Assembly (NCBI GenBank): GCA_020632715.1
Contig: JACKFA010000009.1
Location: 372,001-436,000, forward strand
Direction of reading: 5' to 3'
Length of the DNA: 64,000 bases
Source: Deltaproteobacteria bacterium
Lineage (GTDB): Bacteria; Myxococcota_A; UBA9042; PHBI01
Shown: one piece after another, positions 8,280 to 18,633 of the stretch
Layout of the letters: each line of letters starts with the position of its first letter
How positions within the stretch are numbered: the stretch's first letter is position 1
Position numbers and translations under genes: made by a program
The notes under the pieces: model-generated
Told to the model about the DNA's origin: nothing
Seen by the model: only the letters and a program-made list of their open reading frames with translations
Databases searched by the model: none

Positions 8280-9062
8280 TCAGCGGAGCGAGTAGAGGAG
8301 CACCGCGCCGAGCGTCACGGTGAACGCGGTCATGAGCGCGACCGCGGCCCGCGCGCCGCGCCAGCCGGTGCGCACACGGCGCCAGATCGCGAAGCCGTAG
8401 ATGACCCAGGAGAGCGCCGCGAAGATCTGCCGCGCGTGGATGTGGAACTCGCCGGTGTCCTGCCAGACGAAGCCGATGAGGATCCCGGCCGTGTAGAGCG
8501 GGTAGCCCACGTAGAGCAGGCGCCAGGCGCTGCGCTCGAGGGTGACGAGGCTCGGGAGCCCCTTCGTGGCGGCCTGCTTCGTCTTCAGGCGGTAGACCTG
8601 CCCGACGTAGAGGATCGAGAGCACGAACGCCGGGATGAAGAGGATGAAGCCGACGATCGTGAGCGAGACGTGGAGGATCGTGATGGCGCGCACGCCGCCG
8701 ACGGGGAGCGTCGGCTCGGGGAGCCCGATGTGGAGCGCGAGCGCCACGCACACGACGCCGATGATCGGCGCGAGCACGGGCCCCGTGAGCGCGGACTTCC
8801 AGGCGACCTGCGCGACCAGCCCCACCGCGCCGAGACCGAACGCGACGCACATGAGGACGAGCGCGCCCGCCCGGATCGGCGCGTCGGCGGCGTCGGCGCC
8901 GAAGGCCATGGCCGCGGCGACGCCGATGGTCGCGGTGGCCGCCCCCATGAAGACGTGCCCGAGGCGCGGCTCGGCGAGGTCGAAGCGCACGAGGCGCTCG
9001 GCGTAGAGCCAGCCCGCGGCCGAGAGGCCCGCGGCGGCGGCGAAGAGGAGTAGCGCGACCAT
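8280..9062 (-). CDS. cytochrome c assembly / HemX-type membrane protein
   Basis: 260 residues with about eight hydrophobic segments, the CcsA/CcmC/HemX superfamily. The conserved block WQDTGEFHIHARQIFAALSW has the His pair and Trp expected of the HemX branch. The tryptophan-rich WWD haem-handling signature of true CcsA is not visible, so a HemX-like role (modulating glutamyl-tRNA reductase level, as in Bacillus) is more likely than haem export for cytochrome c, although the two are hard to separate by eye. It is the first gene of the operon, directly upstream of hemA, a classic arrangement. Confidence 0.85.
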   Translation of the reverse strand: MVALLLFAAAAGLSAAGWLYAERLVRFDLAEPRLGHVFMGAATATIGVAAAMAFGADAADAPIRAGALVLMCVAFGLGAVGLVAQVAWKSALTGPVLAPIIGVVCVALALHIGLPEPTLPVGGVRAITILHVSLTIVGFILFIPAFVLSILYVGQVYRLKTKQAATKGLPSLVTLERSAWRLLYVGYPLYTAGILIGFVWQDTGEFHIHARQIFAALSWVIYGFAIWRRVRTGWRGARAAVALMTAFTVTLGAVLLYSLR

Positions 9063-9164
9063 GCCTCGAGACCGGGGGGCGGCGGACGAGCTCGCGCCGC
9101 GCGGCGCCGCGGGAGGTCCCGGGCGCCGCGAGACAGGTGGCGGCCGGCGACGCCGGCCGGGGGA

Positions 9165-9497
<333 letters not shown>

Positions 9498-9529
9498 GCG
9501 TGACTCCTTGGGTTCGCTGGGGGCCCCTT

Positions 9530-9557
9530 TGGATAACGACGGGGGCCCCGATGTCAA
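9530..9557 (-). promoter_or_regulatory. sigma70-like promoter of trxA
   Basis: On the minus strand a perfect -35 TTGACA (9552-9557) is followed after 16 bases by TATCCA (9530-9535). The predicted start of transcription is about 20-25 bases upstream of the AAGGAG site of trxA. Confidence 0.7.
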
Positions 9558-9588
9558 TCGTTCGTGAGCGCGCGCGGCGGCGCCTCTG

Positions 9589-10437
9589 TCACGGCGCGGA
9601 CTGCCCGAGCTCGGTGCGCGGCAGGCCGAAGGTGACCCGCGTCGGGCAGGTGCCGTCCTCGGCGAGGTCCGTCACGGGGCAGCAGGTGCCGCGCGCGGCG
9701 TCCCCCGGCTCCCAGGCGGCGTCGCGCACCTCGCAGACGAGGGCGCCGTCGAGCCCGGTGAGGACGACCGACACGAAGGCCCCGACCGTCTGCGGGTTCG
9801 AGACGCGGGCGAGCACGTTCCCGCCGCGCGAGGGCAGCTCGTAGTCGAAGACCGGCACGTCCTCGTCGAGGAAGCCGAGGCGGAACTCGTAGTCGAGGTC
9901 GATGCCGTCCTGCGTGAGCCGGATCTTCCGGATGGAGGCGCCGTCGGAGGACGTGGTCTCCTCGATGTGCTCGCTGCCGTCGACCGTGAGCTCGCCCACG
10001 ATGACGCCCTTGTAGTCGACGTCGAGCTCGATGACGACGGGGTTGTCGGCCACCTGCTCCTGCGCGATGTCGATCTGCCCCTCCGCCGGGGCGAAGGCGT
10101 CCCCGAAGGTGCAGTTCACGTCGGCCGTGAAGGCGAACCGGCTCGAGCCGCTCTCGACGTTGCTCATGCACTGCTCGGGCGCGAGCTCCGAGAAGGGGAT
10201 GATCGTGCGCAGCGCGAGGTACGTGCGGAAGCGGAGCATGAGCTCCGTCATGACGGCGTCGAGGTCGTCGCCCTCGAGGTCGGTCACGTTCTCGGAGAGG
10301 TCGCCGTAGGGCGAGCCGATGAAGCTCGCGAGGTCGGACACGCTCGGGCTGCACGCCGGCACCGCGAGGAGCGCGACCGCGGCGGCGAGCACGGCGCGCC
10401 GCGCGGCGACGAGCCAGGCGGGAGCGGCGTCCGTCAC
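9589..10437 (-). CDS. lipoprotein of unknown function
   Basis: 282 residues. A GTG start overlapping the rodA stop (GTGA) gives an N-terminus with a hydrophobic segment ending in the lipobox LLAVPAC near residue 25, so the mature protein should be membrane-anchored outside the cytoplasm. The rest is acidic and beta-rich in appearance, with four or five Cys towards the C-terminus (including VCEVRDA and GTCCPV) that could form disulfides. I do not recognise the family. It is the last gene of the mreBCD-mrdA-rodA transcript and may be an envelope protein linked to elongation, by position only. Confidence 0.75.
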   Translation of the reverse strand: MTDAAPAWLVAARRAVLAAAVALLAVPACSPSVSDLASFIGSPYGDLSENVTDLEGDDLDAVMTELMLRFRTYLALRTIIPFSELAPEQCMSNVESGSSRFAFTADVNCTFGDAFAPAEGQIDIAQEQVADNPVVIELDVDYKGVIVGELTVDGSEHIEETTSSDGASIRKIRLTQDGIDLDYEFRLGFLDEDVPVFDYELPSRGGNVLARVSNPQTVGAFVSVVLTGLDGALVCEVRDAAWEPGDAARGTCCPVTDLAEDGTCPTRVTFGLPRTELGQSAP

Positions 10438-11594
10438 ATCCGCCCCCGCTTCACGGCGATGTTGAAGAGGATCCCGAGCGACAGCATCCACATGATGAGC
10501 GAGCTCCCGCCGTAGCTGAGGAACGGCAGCGGCAGACCGACGACCGGCAACATGCCGGTGACCATGCCGATGTTGATGAAGACCTGCCATCCGAAGAGCG
10601 ACGCGATGCCGACCGCTACGAGCCGGCAGAAGTGTGAACGGGAGTCCTGGGCGGTTCTCAAAGCCCACATGACCATGATCCAGAATAGGAAAAGGAGCGC
10701 CACCATGCCAATGAATCCGCGCTCCTCGGCGACGAGCGGCGCGACGAAGTCGTTGTGGAGCTCCGGGAGCTTGCCGAGGCGCGCCTTGTTCGCGCCGCGG
10801 TTCCCCTGCCCGAGGAAGCCCCCGCTCCCGATCGCCCAGATCGCCTGCTCGACCTGGGTCGTCCGGGTCTCGATGATCATCCCGGTCTCCTCGTCGACCT
10901 TCTCCCAGGTCTGGTCGACGAGCTTGTAGATGCGGTCCTTCTGGTACTCCTGGATGAGCCCGGTCTTCCAGGCGACCGGGATGACCACGAGCAGCGAGAG
11001 CACGCTCACGATGATGGCGCGCCGGCGGACGCCCTCGATGAGGAGCATCGTCGCCGCGACGAAGATGAGCATGAGCGCCGTCCCGAGGTCCGGCTGCAGC
11101 AGGATGAGCGGCATCGGGAGCATCACGATGGCCGCGGGCTTCAGGAGGTCGCGCAGGTCGTAGGGGGACGGGTCCGGCTGCCCCTCGCCCGGGAGGCGCT
11201 CCTTGTCGGCGTGGATGTAGCGCGCGAGCGCGAGGATCGTGCCGAGCTTCGCGAACTCGGAGGCCTGGATGTTGAACGCGCCGAGGTGGATCCAGCGCTT
11301 GAACTCCATCTGCTCCTCGGCGGTGCCGATGAGCAGCGTCAGCACGAGGAGCGCGACGCACACCGCGTAGAACATGTAGGCGGCGCGCTCGATGAGGCGG
11401 AGGTCGATGATGGCCGCGCCGAAGAACACGGCGCCGCCGATGACGATCCAGATGACCTGGCGCTGATAGTAGTCGCCGCCCGCGTAGTAGTTCGCGTTCG
11501 ACTGCGCGAGGAGGCTCACGGCCGCGAGCGCGAGCATCACGATGAACGCGAGGATGTTCGTCCGGTCGAGGAACGAGCTCTGGCCGCGCTTCAA
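10434..11594 (-). CDS. rodA: rod-shape SEDS glycosyltransferase RodA
   Basis: 386 residues, multi-pass inner-membrane protein of the SEDS family that polymerises lipid II with PBP2 in the elongasome. Recognisable motifs are RWIHLG...QASEFAKLG, LLQPDLGTALML, IWAIGSGGFLGQG, HNDFV and the terminal LPFLSYGGSSL. A TTG start at 11594 is proposed because it overlaps the PBP2 stop as TTGA, matching the coupling seen elsewhere in this operon, and gives the usual short cytoplasmic tail. Codons for residues of the segment GFIGMVALLFLFWIMVMW and the following stretch use many A/T endings, unlike the rest of the gene. Confidence 0.92.
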   Translation of the reverse strand: MKRGQSSFLDRTNILAFIVMLALAAVSLLAQSNANYYAGGDYYQRQVIWIVIGGAVFFGAAIIDLRLIERAAYMFYAVCVALLVLTLLIGTAEEQMEFKRWIHLGAFNIQASEFAKLGTILALARYIHADKERLPGEGQPDPSPYDLRDLLKPAAIVMLPMPLILLQPDLGTALMLIFVAATMLLIEGVRRRAIIVSVLSLLVVIPVAWKTGLIQEYQKDRIYKLVDQTWEKVDEETGMIIETRTTQVEQAIWAIGSGGFLGQGNRGANKARLGKLPELHNDFVAPLVAEERGFIGMVALLFLFWIMVMWALRTAQDSRSHFCRLVAVGIASLFGWQVFINIGMVTGMLPVVGLPLPFLSYGGSSLIMWMLSLGILFNIAVKRGRM

Positions 11595-13816
11595 GGGGGC
11601 CCCCCGGCGCTCGCGTGCTCGTGATCGAGGTCGCCGCCGTGGTCGTGGCCTGCGTGCTCGTCGTCCTCGAGGTCGCCGGGCGCGATGGGGCGCGGGTGGT
11701 AGAGCCCGAGGCGGAGCCACGCCTCGAGGATCACCTTCGCGACGGGGGCCGCGTTGTGACCGCCGCCGCGGCCGTGCTCGAGGAAGACGACCACGACGAT
11801 CTGCGGGTCGTCGGCCGGCGCGTAGGCGGCGAACCAGGCGTGGTCGTCCTTCAGCCAGCGCCGGAGCTCCTCGTCGGCGCCGGGGCGCGACTGCGCGGCC
11901 TCGGCCGTGCCCGTCTTGCCGGCGACCACGACCGTGTCGAGGCGCGCCTCCTTGCCGGTGCCGTTCGAGTCGTTGACCACGCGCACGAGGCCCTCGCGGA
12001 TGGTCGCGAGCTCCTCCGGCGTCGCGGCGAGGCGCGCCTCCTCGACCGGGAGGAAGCGCTGCACGACCTGGCCGTTCTCGTTCAGGTAGGCGTCGACGAG
12101 CCGCGCCTGCATGAGGTGCCCGCCGTTCGCCACCGCGGCGAACGCGCGCGCGACCTGGAGCGGCGACGCGGTGAGCGCGCCCTGGCCGATCGCCGTCGAG
12201 AGCGTGAGGCCCGGCTGGAAGCCGAGGGGCGTCGTCTCGTGGAACGCCTTCGTCGGGACGCGCCCGGTGCGCTCGCCGATCTCGATGCCGGTCGCCTCGC
12301 CGAAGCCGAACATCTCGCCGTAGTGGGCGAGGCGGTCCATGCCGATCTTCTCGCCGAGCTTGTAGAAGTACACGTCGCAGGAGCCCTTGATGGCCTCCTC
12401 CATGTTCACGTAGCCGTGGCCCGAGCGCGCGTGGCAGCGGAAGCGGCGCCCCGCGAACTCGTAGTAGCCGGGGCAGTGCATCGTGTCCTCGGGGGTCACG
12501 AGCCCGAGGTCGAGCCCGGCGAGCGACGTCACGATCTTGTACACGGAGCCAGGCGCGAACGCGGTCAGCGCCTTGTTCATCATCGGGTGGTAGGGGTTCG
12601 CCGCGGTCTCCTCCCAGACGTCCTTCGGGATCCCCTGCGACCACACGTTCGGGTCGTAGCCGGGCGTCGAGTAGAGCGCGAGCACGGCCCCCGTGCGCGG
12701 ATCGAGCGCCACCGCGGCGCCCGAGCGCTGGTAGCGCATCGCCTGCCGCACCTCGCGCTGGAGCTTCGCGTCGATGGTGAGGCGCACGTCGAGCCCGGAC
12801 TCGGCCGGCCGGAACCCGCGCACGAGCGACTTGTCCGCGCCCTTGAAGTACTCCGCCTCGCCGGCGCGCCCGCGCAGCACCGACTCGAGCGCCGCCTCGA
12901 CCCCGGCGCGGCCGACGCGCGCGTCGAGCGGGTAGACCCCGGGCGACGCCGCGCGATCCTCGGCCGTCACGAGGTTCATGTAGCCGAGGAGATGCGAGGC
13001 GATGAACGGCTGCGGGTAGGTGCGGACGAACTCCGTCTCGATGTGCACCCCCGGGAGCTCGCTCAGCGACGACTTCAAGACGGCGACCTCGTCCGTGAAG
13101 CGCCGCTTGCACTCCGGGCACTGGAGGTTGTGGTCGAGCGCCTGCAGGAGCCCGCCGTCGTTCGGGCACACGGGGGCCGTGACGTAGCTGCGCTTGCACT
13201 TCGGGCAGGTCGCGCTGTGCTTGTCGGCGTCCCAGGTGAGGCGCGCGCCGTCGTGCGGGCAGCGCTCCGCGTCGCCCGTGACCGCCTCGTGGACGATGCC
13301 GCAGACGGGGCACTGGAGGAGCGCGTTGGCGGCGGCGGTCTCGGGCGTCACGAGCGCGAGATCGTTGCCGTCGTAGGGGCACGTCGTCGACACGAGGGGG
13401 CGCCCGAGCTCGATCTCGATCCAGCCCTGCTTGTTCTCGAGGTGGTCTTCGATCTCGTGCTCGAGCTGGTCCTTCTCGGCGTGCGTGAGCGTGAGGATCG
13501 CCGCGAGCCGGTTCATCACGGGCGCCCGGACGGCCGGGTCGCGGAGCGCGTGCGGGAGGATCTTCAGGTGGAAGGCCGCGACGTTCTTCGCGAGCACCTC
13601 GCCGTTCTGATCGAGGATCTTGCCGCGCCGCGCGGGCAGGCGCTCGGTCGTCGTGAAGCTCACGCGCGCCCGCTCGCGGTACTCGTCGCCGCGGACGATC
13701 TGGATCCAGAAGAAGCGCCCCATGAGGACCACGAAGAGCACCGTGAACATCACGACGACGATCGCGAAGCGGCGCCGGATGCGCATGTCCTCGGTGTCGG
13801 CGATCATCGCGTTCAC
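11591..13816 (-). CDS. mrdA: penicillin-binding protein 2 with Cys-rich zinc-ribbon-like insert
   Basis: 741 residues (typical PBP2 about 620-650). This is the elongasome transpeptidase: a membrane anchor near residues 17-40, a pedestal domain, then the transpeptidase domain with SVYK (424-427), the SCD form of the SxN motif, and KTGTAE. Unusually, residues 146-236 form an insert in the pedestal with nine Cys arranged as CPYDG, CPVCG, CPHDG, CPKCK, CPNDG and CPECK, a tandem zinc-ribbon-like pattern; the normal PBP2 sequence resumes with LPGV and YPQPFIASHLLGY. The last 26 residues form an Asp/Glu/His-rich tail (HAGHDHGG, LDHEH). GTG start overlaps the mreD stop; an in-frame ATG at 13807 is an alternative. 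Confidence 0.93.
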   Translation of the reverse strand: MNAMIADTEDMRIRRRFAIVVVMFTVLFVVLMGRFFWIQIVRGDEYRERARVSFTTTERLPARRGKILDQNGEVLAKNVAAFHLKILPHALRDPAVRAPVMNRLAAILTLTHAEKDQLEHEIEDHLENKQGWIEIELGRPLVSTTCPYDGNDLALVTPETAAANALLQCPVCGIVHEAVTGDAERCPHDGARLTWDADKHSATCPKCKRSYVTAPVCPNDGGLLQALDHNLQCPECKRRFTDEVAVLKSSLSELPGVHIETEFVRTYPQPFIASHLLGYMNLVTAEDRAASPGVYPLDARVGRAGVEAALESVLRGRAGEAEYFKGADKSLVRGFRPAESGLDVRLTIDAKLQREVRQAMRYQRSGAAVALDPRTGAVLALYSTPGYDPNVWSQGIPKDVWEETAANPYHPMMNKALTAFAPGSVYKIVTSLAGLDLGLVTPEDTMHCPGYYEFAGRRFRCHARSGHGYVNMEEAIKGSCDVYFYKLGEKIGMDRLAHYGEMFGFGEATGIEIGERTGRVPTKAFHETTPLGFQPGLTLSTAIGQGALTASPLQVARAFAAVANGGHLMQARLVDAYLNENGQVVQRFLPVEEARLAATPEELATIREGLVRVVNDSNGTGKEARLDTVVVAGKTGTAEAAQSRPGADEELRRWLKDDHAWFAAYAPADDPQIVVVVFLEHGRGGGHNAAPVAKVILEAWLRLGLYHPRPIAPGDLEDDEHAGHDHGGDLDHEHASAGGPP

Positions 13817-14334
13817 AGGAACACCGAGTCCGTCTTGCGCGTGGTCAGCGCGTCGAGGCGGTCCATGAGCCAGAACACGATGATGCCGAACGGCGCCGTC
13901 ATCAGGGCCTGCGGGATCATCGACACGAGGATGAGGCCGGGGCCGCTCTCGCCGTCGCCGAAGTCGCGCACGAAGACGAGCGAGAGCACGAGCTCGACGA
14001 TCGACGCGCCGAGGCTGAACACGAACGAGACGAGCATGGCCCCGACGGGGCCGCGGAGGACGAGGCGGCGCGAGAGGCGGAAGGACACGAGGTAGGCGAT
14101 GGCGCCAATCTCCATGTACATGCCGACGGGCGAGCCGAGGGAGAAGCCGTCCTTCAGGAGCCCGAGGAGGAGCGCCACGCCGAGCCCGCGCCCGAAGCTC
14201 GAGGTGAGCCCGAGGTAGATCGTCATGCAGAGGACGAGGTCGGGCACGTAGCGCGCGACGCCGAGCTCGTAGAGCAGCGGCGAGAGCAGCGCGAGCAGGA
14301 AGAACCCGAGCAGGACGACCGCGAGGTTCCTCAT
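13813..14334 (-). CDS. mreD: rod shape-determining protein MreD
   Basis: 173 residues, about five hydrophobic segments, the expected length and position for the inner-membrane elongasome subunit MreD between mreC and mrdA. Sequence of this family is poorly conserved, so the call leans on gene order and topology; the LARYVPDLVLCMTIYLGL-like region resembles known MreD N-terminal halves. Start and stop both overlap neighbours by 4 bases. Confidence 0.88.
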   Translation of the reverse strand: MRNLAVVLLGFFLLALLSPLLYELGVARYVPDLVLCMTIYLGLTSSFGRGLGVALLLGLLKDGFSLGSPVGMYMEIGAIAYLVSFRLSRRLVLRGPVGAMLVSFVFSLGASIVELVLSLVFVRDFGDGESGPGLILVSMIPQALMTAPFGIIVFWLMDRLDALTTRKTDSVFL

Positions 14335-15200
14335 GGCGTCTCCGGCGCCGGGCGCGCGACGGGGTCGGACTTCACGTCGACGATGACGTGCACGATGTCG
14401 AGGTCGCTGAAGTTCACGGCCGGCGTGACCTCGAGCTCGTACTCGACGTCGCGCTGCCGCTCCTCGAGCGAGCGGATGTAGCCGACCTTGAGCCCCGGCG
14501 GGAAGACCTTGTCGTACCCGGAGGTCACGAGGAGATCGCCCTTCTCGAGGGGCTCGGCCTTGTGGAGGTAGCTCATGCGCGACACGTAGCTCGACGGCGA
14601 GCTGGTGCCGGTCACCGTGCCGATGACGCGCTTGCCGAAGACCTTCACGTTGACGGTCGAGCGGGCGTCGACGAGGAGCATGACCTCGGCGACGTCGCCG
14701 GCGACGCGGTGGACGCGCCCGACGACGCCGTCGGAGTCGATGACGGGCATGTCCTCGCGGACCGTGCCGTCGCCGACGTCGAGGGCGATGCGGAGGACGC
14801 GCGCGTAGGGGGAGACGTCCTTCCCGACGATGTGCGCGCCGACGGTCACGAGCTCGGGGCGCTCGCGCTTGAAGTCGAGCATCTCGCGGAGCTGCTGGTT
14901 CTCGAGCTCGAGCTGGCTCGCGCGGTCGGCGTGCTCCTTCAGGAGGCCGATCTCGTCGTGCAGGCGCTCGTTCTCCTCGTGCACGTCGACGAGCGCGACG
15001 TAGCCGTCCCAGATGTCGGTGAGGCCGCGCATGACGCGCGACGCCGCGCGCTGCACGGGGCTCGTCACCTTCATGAGGGCGACCTCGACGACGGTCGTCT
15101 TCCGCGGCGAGCGCCCGTGGACGTAGAGCAGGAAGAGCGGCACCGTCAGGCCGAAGAAGGCCAGGAACGCGGGACGATGGCGCTGGAAGAACTCACGCAC
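14331..15200 (-). CDS. mreC: rod shape-determining protein MreC
   Basis: 289 residues. A single N-terminal membrane segment (about residues 12-28) is followed by a coiled coil rich in Glu, Leu and Gln (about 75-110) and the two-barrel periplasmic MreC domain with VGRVHRVAGDVAEVMLL and VTSGYD..FPPGLKVG. It organises MreB, PBP2 and RodA in the periplasm. GTG start; the stop overlaps the mreD start. A 190-base gap without a recognisable gene separates it from mreB. Confidence 0.93.
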   Translation of the reverse strand: MREFFQRHRPAFLAFFGLTVPLFLLYVHGRSPRKTTVVEVALMKVTSPVQRAASRVMRGLTDIWDGYVALVDVHEENERLHDEIGLLKEHADRASQLELENQQLREMLDFKRERPELVTVGAHIVGKDVSPYARVLRIALDVGDGTVREDMPVIDSDGVVGRVHRVAGDVAEVMLLVDARSTVNVKVFGKRVIGTVTGTSSPSSYVSRMSYLHKAEPLEKGDLLVTSGYDKVFPPGLKVGYIRSLEERQRDVEYELEVTPAVNFSDLDIVHVIVDVKSDPVARPAPETP

Positions 15201-15391
15201 GTGCGGCTACCTACCTGACGCCCGCGCGGCGCAGCAGGGCCGCCGGTGCGTCCAGGGCCGCGACGATACTACGGTTTTCCGCCGAGTCGAGAACCGGTGC
15301 GCCCCAGCGCCCGTCGGCCTCGAAACCCGCGCGCGGCACCGCCCGGTGTTCGTTCCCCATACTCTCCGGCTCCCCGACGCGGCGCCCGCGG

Positions 15392-16426
<1,035 letters not shown>

Positions 16427-16528
16427 GGACTCCCTGAGGCCGAACGAGCCGGCTTCCTAGCAGAAGCGGCGGGGTCCTGCCAGAACGAGTGCATCATGCC
16501 CCCTCCCAAAGGGGCGCCCAATGCGAAG

Positions 16529-16558
16529 TTGACGTTTCCCGAGCGCATGCGCTAGTTA
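16529..16558 (+). promoter_or_regulatory. sigma70-like promoter of the SurA/PpiD-like gene
   Basis: TTGACG (16529-16534) and TAGTTA (16553-16558), 18 bases apart, in the 200-base divergent region between mreB and the gene at 16627. It would leave a leader of about 60 bases. The mreB promoter on the other strand is not clear to me. Confidence 0.5.
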
Positions 16559-16626
16559 CCGCGCTCCGTTCGGGAGGGCCCCTAACACGTGGCCCGAACG
16601 ACGTCATCCCGGACGGCCAGAGACCG

Positions 16627-18537
16627 ATGCTCGACATCCTGCGCAAGCACTCTCGATCGTTCCTGATCTACCTCGTGTTCACGATCCTCATCATCGTGTT
16701 CGCGTTCACGTTCGGCGCGATCTCGCCCGACCAGGCGTGCGGCGGCCGGGGCGGCCCGGGCAGCACGGCGGTCGTGGCCGAGGTCGACGGGCGGGAGGTC
16801 GGCATGCAGGACGTCGCCGTCGCCGACGCGCTGTCGTACAGCCCGCCGTCGCCGCGCAACAACTCGCAGAACGCCGGCGCCTACATGCAGCGCTACCAGG
16901 CGACGCGCCTCGGCCAGCTGGGGCTCACCGGGCCCTACTCGGGCGCGCGCTTCGGTCGCGACCCGCGCGAGATCGGGCCCATCAAGTTCCAGAAGCTCGT
17001 CGACGAGCTGGTCGAGACGCGGCTCGTCGCGCAGTACGCGCGCGAGCACGGCATGTCGATCACGAACGAGGAGATGAGCCAGCGGCTGACGCTCCTCACC
17101 GAGCAGTTCAAGAGCGAGGAGACCGGCGAGTTCGATGAGACCGCCTGGAACAACTTCATCCGCGGATCGCTCCAGACGGGGCCGCCGGCGTTCGAGGCGT
17201 TCGTGAAGGAGGAGCTCCTGCGCGAGCGCGTGATCGAGCTCATGGTCGGCGCGGTGAGCGCGAGCCAGACGGAGATCGAGGCGGAGCACAAGCTCTCGGC
17301 GGAGACGGTCAAGGTCGAGTACGTGACGTTCGACAAGCGCTCGGTGGCGCCCTTCGTGCCGGTCGCGGGCGACGAGCTCGACAACTGGATCGCGGGCCAT
17401 CAGGAGCAGATCGCCGCCGCGTACGACAAGAAGAAGGATACGGACTACACGACCCCGAAGAAGTGGTCGCTGCGGGTCATCAAGCTCGACGCGCCGGACG
17501 TCGAGGCGGCGGCGGCGGACGCGACGCCCGAGCAGAAGACGGCCCTCGAGGCGCAGCGCGCCGAGGCGAAGACGAAGGCGGAGGCGCTGCGGACCGAGCT
17601 CGCCACGGCCCTCGAGGCGGCGAAGGCCGAGCCGGTCGGCGAGGACGGGGTCGACCCGGTCACGAAGGCGTTCGCGACCTTCGCCGAGGCGAACAGCACG
17701 GCGCCGAGCAAGGCGACCGGCGGGCTGCTCGCGCAGCCGGTGAGCGAGAAGGACCTGGGCGCGCCGCCGTTCGGCGCCGCCATCGCGACGGCCGTGCCGA
17801 CGCTCGCGGACGGCGAGCTGAGCGGTGTCCTCGAGACGCCCGACGCCTTCTGGATCGTGCGCGTCGAGGGCACCATGCCGGCCGTCACGAAGACGCTCGA
17901 CGACGTGCGGCTCGAGCTCGGGAAGTCGCTCCTCCGCGACGAGAAGGCGGAGGCGTTCGCGGCGACGCTCGCGGACGCGGTGCTCGCCGAGGCGAAGAAG
18001 GACCCGGCGAAGAAGCTCGCGGACGTGCTCGCCGAGGTGGCGAAGCAGTACCCCGGCGAGGGCGGCAAGGCCCTCGAGGTGAAGGAGTCGCAGCCGTTCT
18101 CGCGGCTCAAGAGCTACGGGCCGGGGCTCCCGACGCAGGTGCCGTTCATCGGCGGCGTCGGGCAGAGCGCGGACTTCGTGAAGGCCGCCTTCGCGGCGAG
18201 CGAGGCGCAGCCGGTCATCGACATCAGCGAGGCGATCGAGCCCTACAAGCACCGCGTCGTGGCGCGCTTCCTCGAGAAGAAGGCGGCGGAGCCGCTGACC
18301 GCGGACGAGAAGAAGGAGATCGAGGAGCGGCTCACGTTCGAGAAGCAGCGTCGCATCTACCGCGGCTGGTACGAGAGCTACCTCGCGGCGAAGATGGCGG
18401 ACGGCGACGTCGAGCTGACCTCGGACTACCAGGAGCAGCTGCGCCAGGAGCAGGAGGCCTACCGCCAGTCGGGCGGCGTGCTCCCGGGCGACATCCCGCC
18501 GCAGGGCGAGCCGCAGACGACGTCGACGACGCCGTGA
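16627..18537 (+). CDS. SurA_N/PpiD-like membrane-anchored peptidyl-prolyl isomerase
   Basis: 636 residues. One N-terminal membrane segment (about residues 12-32) following a short Lys/Arg-rich tail, then a periplasmic SurA_N-type helical domain that begins with VVAEVDGREV, the usual opening of PpiD-like foldases, then a parvulin-like segment with GGLLAQPVSEKDLG and a TLADGELSGVLETPDAFWIVRVEG tail. It likely helps fold proteins crossing the inner membrane. The parvulin region is interrupted by a long Ala/Glu/Lys-rich helix (about 290-345) and may not be catalytically active. The ATG at 16627 is chosen because the segment upstream reads through the promoter. Confidence 0.85.
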   Translation: MLDILRKHSRSFLIYLVFTILIIVFAFTFGAISPDQACGGRGGPGSTAVVAEVDGREVGMQDVAVADALSYSPPSPRNNSQNAGAYMQRYQATRLGQLGLTGPYSGARFGRDPREIGPIKFQKLVDELVETRLVAQYAREHGMSITNEEMSQRLTLLTEQFKSEETGEFDETAWNNFIRGSLQTGPPAFEAFVKEELLRERVIELMVGAVSASQTEIEAEHKLSAETVKVEYVTFDKRSVAPFVPVAGDELDNWIAGHQEQIAAAYDKKKDTDYTTPKKWSLRVIKLDAPDVEAAAADATPEQKTALEAQRAEAKTKAEALRTELATALEAAKAEPVGEDGVDPVTKAFATFAEANSTAPSKATGGLLAQPVSEKDLGAPPFGAAIATAVPTLADGELSGVLETPDAFWIVRVEGTMPAVTKTLDDVRLELGKSLLRDEKAEAFAATLADAVLAEAKKDPAKKLADVLAEVAKQYPGEGGKALEVKESQPFSRLKSYGPGLPTQVPFIGGVGQSADFVKAAFAASEAQPVIDISEAIEPYKHRVVARFLEKKAAEPLTADEKKEIEERLTFEKQRRIYRGWYESYLAAKMADGDVELTSDYQEQLRQEQEAYRQSGGVLPGDIPPQGEPQTTSTTP

Positions 18538-18633
18538 TCGAGGCGCCGCGCGCCCGCGGTCGCGCGAGAGTGGCTGCGCCCGGCGCGGGCGGCGACGTCC
18601 GCGGCGTCCCTCCGTCACGAGGACGATGACACC

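Noticed and set aside
16427..16528. mreB promoter on the minus strand (TTCTGG - 17 - TGCTAG).
   Set aside because: Both boxes are too weak to support a call.
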